A stretch of 43,021 nucleotides of DNA from Porphyromonadaceae bacterium. GTDB taxonomy: Bacteria > Bacteroidota > Bacteroidia > Bacteroidales > Dysgonomonadaceae. The DNA lies in assembly GCA_003517675.1 (NCBI GenBank), contig DPAC01000107.1:1-43021 (forward strand), written 5' to 3'. Made by a program: the position numbers and the translations under genes. Below, in pieces: positions 1 through 8,311 of the stretch. The first letter of the stretch is position 1. Each line of letters opens with the position of its first letter. The notes below the pieces were generated by a model. That model made no database searches. It saw only the letters and a program-made list of their open reading frames with translations, and had not been told where the DNA came from.

Positions 1-1701
1 ATTGATTTTAAAAAGGCCTCTTTCGGAAGGCTACGCCTCAACCTATTCTCCGAAACCGGGACCGACAGCGTATATATTCATTTGGGAGAGGCGATGAAAA
101 ACGGCAGAATCGATCGTTCGCCGGGTGGTACCATCCGCTATTCACACTACATGGTGCAGCCCAAACAGGGGTGGAATACCTATGTGATTGCCATACGTCC
201 CGACAAACGAAATACCGGCCCTCAGGCAGTGCTGATACCCGAATATATTGGCGAGGTAACCCCCTTTCGTTATTGCGAAATAGAAAACTATCATCACCCC
301 CTGCAGGAAAAAGAGGTAGTGAGGGAAACAGCTTTCTATCCCTTTAACGAACACGACTCCTATTTTCACAGTTCCGACACGGTGTTGAACCAGGTATGGG
401 AGATCAGCAAATACTCCATCAAAGCCACTTCATTTCCGGGGGTATACATCGACGGAGACCGGGAGAGGATCCCGTATGAAGCGGATGCGCTCATCAACCA
501 GCTGTCTCACTACTGCGTAGCGCGCGAATATGGCATGGCACGTTACTCACATGAGTACCTGATTCACCATCCAACATGGCCCACAGAATGGATATTGCAA
601 TCGGTATTGATGGCATGGAATGATTATAGGTATACAGGAAACAAACAATCCCTGGAATATTTTTATGAAGACCTCAAAGCCAAAACATTGAGTAGACTCG
701 CGGATGAAGAAGGGTTCATCAGTACCCGTACCGGGAAGGTGACCCCCCCGGTATTGGAATCGATTCACTTCAAGGGTGAATTGCGGGACATTGTCGACTG
801 GCCGCACACCGGCATCCTGGGATTGGAAAAGGAAGAAGGGGGCGAAACCGACGGCTTTGTGTTTACCGAGGTGAACACGGTCGTCAATGCCTATCATTAC
901 AGAGCATTAACACTAATGGCACGTGTCGCGGAGGTGTTGGGAAAAGCGAGTGATCAAAAGTTTTATCAAGAACGGGCCACCCTGCTCAAACGGTCATTCA
1001 ATGCACGTCTTTTCGATCAAAAGAGAGGCGTCTATGTGGATGGCATCGGAACAGATCACGCGTCACTTCATGCAAACATGTTTCCGCTGGCGTTCGGGCT
1101 GGTGCCTGAAAAACATGTCAGCAGTGTGCTGGAATTTATCCGTTCCCGAGGGATGGCTTGCAGTGTGTACGGAGCACAATTCCTGCTTGATGCCGTTTAT
1201 GATGCACAAGATGCTGACTACGGGCTACAGCTGCTGACTTCTACCGGTGAAAGGAGCTGGTATAACATGATCCGTGTCGGTTCAACAATCACACTCGAAG
1301 CGTGGGACAACAAATATAAGCCCAATCAGGACTGGAACCATGCCGGGGGGGCTGCACCTGCCAACCTGATACCGCGCAAGCTGATGGGGATAGAGCCCCT
1401 GGAGCCGGGATTCAAAAAGATCAGAATCAAACCCCAACCCGCCTGGCTCAAACATGCCAACATCAAACACCCCACGATCCGGGGGAATATCACAGCAAGT
1501 TTTATCAACCGCCCAAACGAATCGTTCCGCCTCGAAGTCAGCATTCCGGCCAACACAACTGCAGATGTATATCTTCCGTTTTATTCAGAAGAGCAGAAAG
1601 TGCTTCTGGAGAACAAACCTGTGACTTATCACAGGGAAGGCGGGTTTTCAGTGATCAAGGGTGTAAAGGCAGGAAAATGGAGTTTTCACGTTTACCGCTA
1701 G
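1..1701 (+). CDS. alpha-L-rhamnosidase, GH78-type, 5' partial
   Basis: The reading frame is open from base 1, so the gene begins upstream; 566 residues are visible. The TTG at 82 is an internal Leu codon (in ...HLGEAMKNG...), because the conserved GH78 segment continues before it. The product is a six-hairpin (alpha/alpha)6 glycosidase expected to invert alpha-L-rhamnosides. The visible part starts in the N-terminal beta-sandwich; the acidic catalytic stretch is IDGDRERIPYEADA (visible residues D151, E155, D162), one residue shorter than the usual DCPxRE...GD motif, and the general base candidate is E433 in ITLEAWD. A C-terminal beta-sandwich (about residues 470-566) ends in VYR. The next gene follows after 137 bp. 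Its N-terminus and export signal cannot be seen. GH78 fold is fairly sure; exact linkage is unknown. Confidence 0.85.
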   Translation: MDFKKASFGRLRLNLFSETGTDSVYIHLGEAMKNGRIDRSPGGTIRYSHYMVQPKQGWNTYVIAIRPDKRNTGPQAVLIPEYIGEVTPFRYCEIENYHHPLQEKEVVRETAFYPFNEHDSYFHSSDTVLNQVWEISKYSIKATSFPGVYIDGDRERIPYEADALINQLSHYCVAREYGMARYSHEYLIHHPTWPTEWILQSVLMAWNDYRYTGNKQSLEYFYEDLKAKTLSRLADEEGFISTRTGKVTPPVLESIHFKGELRDIVDWPHTGILGLEKEEGGETDGFVFTEVNTVVNAYHYRALTLMARVAEVLGKASDQKFYQERATLLKRSFNARLFDQKRGVYVDGIGTDHASLHANMFPLAFGLVPEKHVSSVLEFIRSRGMACSVYGAQFLLDAVYDAQDADYGLQLLTSTGERSWYNMIRVGSTITLEAWDNKYKPNQDWNHAGGAAPANLIPRKLMGIEPLEPGFKKIRIKPQPAWLKHANIKHPTIRGNITASFINRPNESFRLEVSIPANTTADVYLPFYSEEQKVLLENKPVTYHREGGFSVIKGVKAGKWSFHVYR

Positions 1702-1838
1702 AGGGGGACTAAAACTTCATCCTGCATATATGTGTTACTCACAACTCTATTGAAACTTTTTATTCAGAAACTAACTTGAAAAATATGCATATCAGCGTAA
1801 AAATAAAGCCTGCAACTTTTTATAAATATTTCAACAAA

Positions 1839-3608
1839 ATGAAAACTTGCCTATTTTGCTTTCTGTTATTTTCCTTGCTATGGGGGAATATATCCGCACA
1901 AAACAACGTATTAGAAAAGCGTTTCGAGAACAATCTGATCAAAGATGAAATTAGCCGGGCATATGTCACCCCTGTAAAAATTATATGGTTATCGGATGAC
2001 GAGGAGAAACAAGTGAAAAATCCGGACGTACTATTAACCAAGTTCGACGGACAGCTCTCAACCAGCGGAGAAGGGATGTGTGTGCTCCGGTCGGACGATG
2101 AAACACAGGCTTCGGTGTTACTGGATTTCGGAAAAGAACTGTACGGAGGAATAGAAATTGCAGCCGCAATAAGGGGCGAGAAAAAGTCGGTGCGGGTACG
2201 AATCCGTTTGGGAGAATCGGTTTCGGAAGCCATGAGCGATTGTATTGACAACAGCGTTCCCGGTATGGGTTCAGCCACCAATGATCATTCTTTGAGAGAT
2301 TACACGCTGGAACTTCCCTGGCTGGGAACCGTAGAGGTGGGGAATTCCGGATTCCGGTTTGTGCGGATAGATCTGTTGGATAAAGGGGTTGAACTGCCGA
2401 TACGGTCGGTAAGGGCAATCTTCCGGTACAGGGATATCCCTTATCTGGGTTCATTCAAATGCGATAACGAACGACTGAACGAAATATGGGAGACGGGGGC
2501 CTATACCGTTCATCTGAATATGCAGGAATACCTATGGGACGGAATAAAAAGAGACCGGTTGGTGTGGCTGGGGGACATCCATCCGGAGATCATGACGATA
2601 AATACCGTGTTCGGCGATCATGAAGTGGTGAAAAAAAGCCTTGATTTCGGAAGGGATACCACTCCCCTGCCCGGATGGATGAACGGGATCTCCTCTTATT
2701 CTTTATGGTGGATAATCTCACATCGCGACCTCTACCTGTATCATGGCGATCTCGATTACCTGAAAGAACAACAAGAATACCTGTCGGCTTTGATCCGCCA
2801 GATCGCTTCCAGAATAGGCCACGACGGCAGGGAGAATCTTGATGGAGGGCGTTTTCTTGATTGGCCTACCGCCAGAGATTCCATCGTAATCCATGCCGGA
2901 CTCCAGTCTTTAACGGTAATGGCTATGGAAGCAGGAAAAGATATTGCCGGATGGTTAAACGACAAGGAACTCAAAGATACATGTACAAAAACATCAGAAT
3001 TATTACAAAAATATCATCCGTCCGACCACGGAAACAAACAGGCAGCGGCATTGCTCGCATTGGCAGGCATATTGCCTCCCGACCAGGCTTCGCCGGTTAT
3101 ACTCAAAAACGGAGCCAATGATTTCGCCACCTTTTACGGTTACTATATGCTTGAAGCTTTGGCAAAAGATGGGAAATACCGGGAAGCAATGGACATTATT
3201 TCCGATTACTGGGGAGCAATGCTCGATTTGGGCGCCACCACGTTCTGGGAAAATTTCAATTACGAAGAACGGCAGAATGCCTTACCGATCGATCAACTTA
3301 CCGACCCATCGAAGTTCAATATTCATGCCGACGGGGGCGATCACTGCTATATCGGCCTCAGAGCCAGCCTCTGTCACGGATGGGCCTCGGGCCCTACCGC
3401 ATGGTTAACGGCACACGTATTGGGGATCCAGGTGATTGAACCCGGATCAAAAGTAATCCGCATACGTCCGAACCTCGGAGATCTCGCTTTTGCGGAAGGA
3501 TCATTTCCTACACCTTATGGTGTTGTAACCGTAAAACATGTGAAACAAGCCGACGGAAGCATCAAAAGTGAAATCAAAGCACCCAAAGAGGTAAAAATTA
3601 TCCGATAA
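1839..3608 (+). CDS. GH78-like six-hairpin glycosidase (putative alpha-L-rhamnosidase)
   Basis: This is a 589-residue exported protein. I place the start at ATG 1839 because it gives a clean signal peptide (MKTCLFCFLLFSLLWGNISAQ-like, cleavage near residue 20); ATG 1785 or TTG 1776 would add a long basic extension. A beta-sandwich segment (about 60-190) precedes the helical barrel. The motif WDGIKRDRLVWLGD (D234, D239, D246) has the spacing of the GH78 motif DCPxREx5GD but with Asp replacing the usual Glu at the second position; E471 in FWENF is the likely base. It lacks the extra N-terminal domains of the large GH78 enzymes. It sits between a GH78 gene and a chimeric glycosidase gene, all in one direction. 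Superfamily membership is clear; rhamnosidase activity is inferred from motif and context. Confidence 0.75.
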   Translation: MKTCLFCFLLFSLLWGNISAQNNVLEKRFENNLIKDEISRAYVTPVKIIWLSDDEEKQVKNPDVLLTKFDGQLSTSGEGMCVLRSDDETQASVLLDFGKELYGGIEIAAAIRGEKKSVRVRIRLGESVSEAMSDCIDNSVPGMGSATNDHSLRDYTLELPWLGTVEVGNSGFRFVRIDLLDKGVELPIRSVRAIFRYRDIPYLGSFKCDNERLNEIWETGAYTVHLNMQEYLWDGIKRDRLVWLGDIHPEIMTINTVFGDHEVVKKSLDFGRDTTPLPGWMNGISSYSLWWIISHRDLYLYHGDLDYLKEQQEYLSALIRQIASRIGHDGRENLDGGRFLDWPTARDSIVIHAGLQSLTVMAMEAGKDIAGWLNDKELKDTCTKTSELLQKYHPSDHGNKQAAALLALAGILPPDQASPVILKNGANDFATFYGYYMLEALAKDGKYREAMDIISDYWGAMLDLGATTFWENFNYEERQNALPIDQLTDPSKFNIHADGGDHCYIGLRASLCHGWASGPTAWLTAHVLGIQVIEPGSKVIRIRPNLGDLAFAEGSFPTPYGVVTVKHVKQADGSIKSEIKAPKEVKIIR

Positions 3609-3716
3609 ACACATCATATTTACACTCATGAAAGCCATATTAGCAGAAATACCATATGATCCAATTAAAATCGTTATATAGAGATAGTTTCTAATGGAAT
3701 TAAAACACAAAAAATT

Positions 3717-3803
3717 ATGGAAAGAAAAGCTTTTAAGATGCTTCTCAAACCCGATTATCAACAAGAGTATGAAAAAAGACATGCCGCGATATGGCCTGAA
3801 CTG
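3717..3803 (+). pseudogene. 5' stub of L-rhamnose mutarotase gene (rhaM fragment)
   Basis: The first 28-29 codons of the chimeric gene are a rhaM 5' end, clearly similar to but diverged from the intact copy at 29355-29669. The remaining roughly 75 codons of rhaM are missing, including Y41 and the WW pair needed for substrate binding, so this stub cannot be a working mutarotase. The homology stops at CTG 3801, exactly where a conventional signal peptide would start if the codon were ATG (M-R-I-L-L-Y-L-F). Confidence 0.75.
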
Positions 3804-5210
3804 AGAATATTACTTTACTTGTTTCTATTTATCTGTTCTGCAGGGAGTAGCTTCTCTCAGAAGATGAATCATTTTGAAAAGAACAGCATTCAGCCCTGGG
3901 GTAAAAATCCACGTTTCTGGCAATATGAAGGCAAACCGGTTATGCTGCTTGGAGCGAGTGATGATGACAATCTGTTTCAGTGGCCCGCGGAGCTGTTGGT
4001 TCCGCATCTTGACAGCATGAAAAAGATCGGAGCCAACTACGTCAGAAATACGATGAGCGATCGCCAGGATAAAGGTTTTGAGGTTTTTCCATTCAAAGAA
4101 ACGGACGACGGGAGATATGATTTGAATCAATGGAATGAAGCCTATTGGAAGCGTTTTGATTTTTTCCTGAAAGAGACTGCCAGACGCAATATCATTGTAC
4201 AGATTGAGCTGTGGGACAGGTTCGATTATTCTCAGAGAAACTGGGATACAAACCCTTACAATCCAAAGAACAATATCAATTATACTAAAGAAGAGTCGGG
4301 ACTGAAAGATGCCTATCCCGATCATCCCGGATTAAACAGACAACCTTTTTTCTTTACCACTCCACAACAACAGCATAATGAGATACTACTAACTGTTCAA
4401 TGCAGGTATATGGAAAAAATCCTCTCCTACACGCTGAACTATAATCATATCCTCTACTGTATTGACAACGAGACATCGGGAGAGGAAGCATGGTCTATCT
4501 ACTGGCGCGATTTCATCACTTCTGTTGCCCATAAAGAAGGAAGAAATATTTGCGTCACGGAGATGTGGGATGACTGGAACCTCCGGTCGTCACGTCACAA
4601 AAGAACATTTGACTACCCTGATCGATACCAATTTGTTGAGGTATCTCAAAATACGCATCAGACAGGTGAAAAATTATGGGATAATATAAGATGGGTTCAT
4701 GGCTATCTGGAGGAGAAAGCAAGGCCAATGAATGTTGTCAAAACATACGGTTCAGATGAAGGCAGGTATGGAACCTCCAGAGAGGGGATAGAGAGATGGT
4801 GGCTACATCTGTTAGGAGGGGCGGCAGCCGTTCGCTTTCACCGTCCCGATGCGGGCCTCGGGCTCTCTGAGCTCTCTATCTCCTCCATTAAAGCAGCCCG
4901 GAAGTTAGAGTCTCGGGTTAAACTGTGGGATCTGAAAGCAGAGAGTCAGTCACTGATTGACGGATCAGGAAACAAGGCCTATATAGCTTATAAACCGGAC
5001 AGGGTTTATCTCATCTTTCTTCCCGACGGAGGAAGCACGGCACTTCATTTAAAAGAGACCAAAGCTAACTATGTCGTCAGGTATATCAATCTTAGAACCG
5101 GTGAGTGGCTCGAAAAAAGACCTCAAAAAATGAAAATGGCAGGCACCACTCAATTCAGCGCCCCTGATAACCATGAATGGCTAATTGTAATTACAAGACT
5201 GAAGCAATAA
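3717..5210 (+). CDS. Chimera: RhaM N-terminal fragment fused to exported TIM-barrel glycosidase-like protein
   Basis: The frame encodes 497 residues. Residues 1-28 match the start of L-rhamnose mutarotase: compare intact rhaM at 29355, with AFKM, LKP, EYEKRHA and IWP in the same order and Y18 and H22 kept. At L29-R30 the sequence changes abruptly into a hydrophobic signal-peptide core (ILLYLFLFICSAGSSFSQ, residues 31-48) followed by a glycosidase-like domain (GKPVMLLGASDDDNLF..., KRFDFFLKETARRNIIVQIELWDRFDY). Acidic candidates are E252 in CIDNET, E282 in VTEMW and E348 in GSDEGRYG; a small C-terminal beta domain ends the protein. The barrel resembles clan GH-A-like families of unknown specificity and I do not assign a GH number. 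The signal peptide is now internal, so export of the present product is uncertain. No ATG lies near the old start: codon 29 is CTG. Confidence 0.7.
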   Translation: MERKAFKMLLKPDYQQEYEKRHAAIWPELRILLYLFLFICSAGSSFSQKMNHFEKNSIQPWGKNPRFWQYEGKPVMLLGASDDDNLFQWPAELLVPHLDSMKKIGANYVRNTMSDRQDKGFEVFPFKETDDGRYDLNQWNEAYWKRFDFFLKETARRNIIVQIELWDRFDYSQRNWDTNPYNPKNNINYTKEESGLKDAYPDHPGLNRQPFFFTTPQQQHNEILLTVQCRYMEKILSYTLNYNHILYCIDNETSGEEAWSIYWRDFITSVAHKEGRNICVTEMWDDWNLRSSRHKRTFDYPDRYQFVEVSQNTHQTGEKLWDNIRWVHGYLEEKARPMNVVKTYGSDEGRYGTSREGIERWWLHLLGGAAAVRFHRPDAGLGLSELSISSIKAARKLESRVKLWDLKAESQSLIDGSGNKAYIAYKPDRVYLIFLPDGGSTALHLKETKANYVVRYINLRTGEWLEKRPQKMKMAGTTQFSAPDNHEWLIVITRLKQ

Positions 5211-5229
5211 CCCTCATCACTTGAAAAAT

Positions 5230-8211
5230 ATGAAAACATATTATGTAAGTATTATAATTCTTCTTTTTTTGTGCCCACTGAACTTAAAACCGCAAAGCAT
5301 CAGAGAACTTGAAAAAGGGTTTTCCACTCCTCCTGATACTGCAAAACCCGGCGTTTACTGGTATTTTATGGATGGAAATTTGTCTCGCGAAGAGATGACC
5401 AAGGACCTGGAATCCATGAAAGAGGTGGGTATTAGTCATCTCATTTTTCTGGAAGTAGGGATTGGAGTACCAAGAGGTCCGGTTGATTTTATGAGTGAAG
5501 AATGGCAGGAACTATTTGTTCACGCCGTTCGCGAAGCGGAGCGATTGGGCATCCGGATATTACTGGGTGCCGGGCCCGGTTGGTGTGGAAGTGGTGGTCC
5601 CTGGGTAAAACCGGAAGAATCAATGAAACACCTGGTTTTCAGCGAAACAAATGTGACAGGCGGTAAAAAAGTGGATGTACAACTTCCCGTCCCCGAACAA
5701 AGAAGTACGGTGTGGCACACCATGAAGGACCCTTATTACGAAGATGTGGCTGCTTATGCCGTTCCGAATGCCGTAAAACCGGTCATTGAGGATATCAATG
5801 AAAAAGCATTGTATGAACGCGACCCATATTCATCCAAACCAAATGTGAAACCCTGGTTGCCCTCCCTGGCCAGTTATGCTGAATCTGCGAAAGACAAAGT
5901 CTTGCGGCAAAATGACATAATAGATGTTTCTGAATATATAGGGGATGATGGCCGCCTTATTTGGGATGCCCCCAAAGGCTACTGGACCATTATCAGAATG
6001 GGGGAACGGGTAACAGGAGCAAGCACCCGGCCAGCGCCGGAACCTGCTATCGGACTTGAATGCAATAAATTGGATTCTAATGCTTTTAAAAACCATCTGA
6101 AACATTACACCGATATCCTTTTGGAAAAAACAGCACCCCGGAAAAAAGATGTGGGTTGGACCGGTTTCCACATGGACAGTTGGGAAAGCGGCGCTCAAAA
6201 CTGGACAGACGATATTGCCGATGAATTCAAAAAACGCAGAGGCTACGGCCTTGAGCCCTGGTTATTGGCATATACCGGACGGGCAATTGAAAGTGTGGAA
6301 ATCACCGAGCGTTTTCTCTGGGACCTGCGACAGACCTGTAAAGAACTGCTACTGGAAAATCATGCTGAATTTGGGAAAAGGTATGCGCATAAAAACGGAC
6401 TGGAACTGACTATAGAACCTTACGATATGAATCCGGCAGGCGACCTTGATCTGGGGACAGTAGCCGATGTGATCATGGGTGAATTCTGGAGTAAACGTTT
6501 TGGATTTGACACCCATTACGCCGTTATAGAGGCAACCTCTATCTCGCATATTACAGGCCAGCCAATTGTTGGAGCCGAAGCGTTTACCTCTGATAACCCA
6601 GAGGCCTGGCAGGAATACCCCTGGTCGATGAAGGATCAGAGCGACTGGGCGCTGGCTCACGGGGTTAACCGCTTTTTTTACCACACTTTTGCACACAAGC
6701 CTTTGGGCGACGAATACCGGCCCGGTATGACCATGGGACCATACGGCGTACATTGGGACAGAGGGCAAACCTGGTGGCCCATGGTGGAAGCTTACCATAA
6801 ATATATCAGTCGCTGTTCGCACATGATGCAACAGGGACAGGCTGTTTCGGACATTCTTTACCTGACACCGGAAGGCGCTCCCATGGTATTTACTCCTCCG
6901 GTAGATGCCATGGAAGAAAACGGGGCTATCCCCGATAAAAAAGGATACGGTTTTGATGGCTGCTCCCCAAAAATGCTGATGGAAAGAGCTGATGTGAAAG
7001 ACGGTAAAATTGTTTTCCCCGGAGGAACTTCCTATGAAATAATGGTGTTGCCCAACTTTAAAACCATGACTCCCGAACTGCTTGAGAAAATTACTTTACT
7101 GGTTGAAAAGGGCGCCAAAATCATTGGAATACCACCGGTAAAATCACCCAGCCTGACCGACTACCCGGATTGTGACGAAAAAGTAAAAAGACTGGCAGAA
7201 AAACTGTGGGGCCAGTTGGAAGAGCCCAATGAACTAAAAGCAATAAAAAACGGCAAGGGCACGATCTATTGGGGAGGAAATCTTCGCTCTGAAGGTCTTT
7301 ATCCTTCATACAAAAGTACTGTGGAAATCCTGAAAAAACTAAATATTTCTGAAGATTTTAGATCAGATAACAACACCATCCGTTTCGGTCATCGCAGAAC
7401 CACCGATAAAGACATCTATTTTATTGCCAACCGGACAAACGACGCACAAAGAACAACCTGTACCTTCAGGGCGTCGGGCGAGCCGGAGTTATGGTCGGGA
7501 GTAGATGGAAGTTCCCGGCAACTTCAACAATACAAAACCGAAGACGGAATAACTGCAATCGACCTGGAGTTTACACCTTACGAAAGTTATTTCGTAGTAT
7601 TTGACCGGACAAAAGCAACTGATAACAAGGAAAAAAAGGGTCATGCCAATTTCCCCGTTTTCACCACTATAAAAAACATCCGGGGCCCGTGGAATGTTTC
7701 GTTCGACGCTAAATTCGGAGGACCGGAGAATATTGAATTTGATGAACTTATGGATTGGACTGCCCATGAAATGCGCGGCATAAAGTATTATTCCGGAATT
7801 GCTACTTACAAAAAGACATTTAATATTGAAAAGCTGGAAAATAAGGCATATTACATCGACCTGGGAGTTGTACATGATATTACCCGGGTGAAACTGAACG
7901 GAAAAGATATTGGCGTAGTTTGGTGTGCTCCCTGGAGAATTGATGTATCAGAAGCTTTAAGGGATGGTGAAAACCAACTCGAAATTGAAGTGGCCAATCG
8001 CTGGATAAACCGTTTGCTGGGCGACCGGCAGAAACCGGATGCCAATGCAAGGACGGTTAAGTTTGAAAACGGATTAATGGGCGGGAAAGAATATACCACA
8101 GGAAGATATACTTTTACCACCGATGCCGCCATGGAATCATTTAAGTTTACAGAACCTCTATCTTCAGGGTTGCTTGGCCCGGTTACTATATTCATGGCTT
8201 CGCCACCATAA
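5230..8211 (+). CDS. alpha-L-rhamnosidase, GH106
   Basis: This 993-residue protein begins at ATG 5230, 19 bases after the preceding stop; the earlier in-frame TTG (5221) is less likely. An N-terminal signal peptide (MKTYYVSIIILLFLCPLNLK) is followed by GFSTPPDTAKPGVYWYFMDGNLSREEMTKDLESMK, the usual GH106 opening. The diagnostic DSWESGAQNW block (D316, E319) and GEFW (E418) belong to the catalytic TIM barrel. A C-terminal galactose-binding-like beta-sandwich starts near residue 815 (RGPWNVSFDAKFGG) and contains YYSGIATYKKTF and VKLNGKDIGVVW. Length and domain order are normal for GH106. It is the first of two full GH106 genes here (the other is at 29680) and precedes the isomerase gene. The expected role is periplasmic or surface removal of alpha-L-rhamnose. 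Confidence 0.9.
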   Translation: MKTYYVSIIILLFLCPLNLKPQSIRELEKGFSTPPDTAKPGVYWYFMDGNLSREEMTKDLESMKEVGISHLIFLEVGIGVPRGPVDFMSEEWQELFVHAVREAERLGIRILLGAGPGWCGSGGPWVKPEESMKHLVFSETNVTGGKKVDVQLPVPEQRSTVWHTMKDPYYEDVAAYAVPNAVKPVIEDINEKALYERDPYSSKPNVKPWLPSLASYAESAKDKVLRQNDIIDVSEYIGDDGRLIWDAPKGYWTIIRMGERVTGASTRPAPEPAIGLECNKLDSNAFKNHLKHYTDILLEKTAPRKKDVGWTGFHMDSWESGAQNWTDDIADEFKKRRGYGLEPWLLAYTGRAIESVEITERFLWDLRQTCKELLLENHAEFGKRYAHKNGLELTIEPYDMNPAGDLDLGTVADVIMGEFWSKRFGFDTHYAVIEATSISHITGQPIVGAEAFTSDNPEAWQEYPWSMKDQSDWALAHGVNRFFYHTFAHKPLGDEYRPGMTMGPYGVHWDRGQTWWPMVEAYHKYISRCSHMMQQGQAVSDILYLTPEGAPMVFTPPVDAMEENGAIPDKKGYGFDGCSPKMLMERADVKDGKIVFPGGTSYEIMVLPNFKTMTPELLEKITLLVEKGAKIIGIPPVKSPSLTDYPDCDEKVKRLAEKLWGQLEEPNELKAIKNGKGTIYWGGNLRSEGLYPSYKSTVEILKKLNISEDFRSDNNTIRFGHRRTTDKDIYFIANRTNDAQRTTCTFRASGEPELWSGVDGSSRQLQQYKTEDGITAIDLEFTPYESYFVVFDRTKATDNKEKKGHANFPVFTTIKNIRGPWNVSFDAKFGGPENIEFDELMDWTAHEMRGIKYYSGIATYKKTFNIEKLENKAYYIDLGVVHDITRVKLNGKDIGVVWCAPWRIDVSEALRDGENQLEIEVANRWINRLLGDRQKPDANARTVKFENGLMGGKEYTTGRYTFTTDAAMESFKFTEPLSSGLLGPVTIFMASPP

Positions 8212-8311
8212 TTTCTTTTATAGTACAGATAAAGCCTAAATTACATTACCTTTTCCAAAGGAGGTGGATTTTTAGGTTGAATTAAAAAAACAAGAACTTA
8301 AAACAAACGGG

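Noticed and set aside
82..84. Start of the first GH78 gene at TTG 82
   Set aside because: The frame is open to base 1 and the codons before 82 encode conserved GH78 sequence, so the gene is cut by the window edge.
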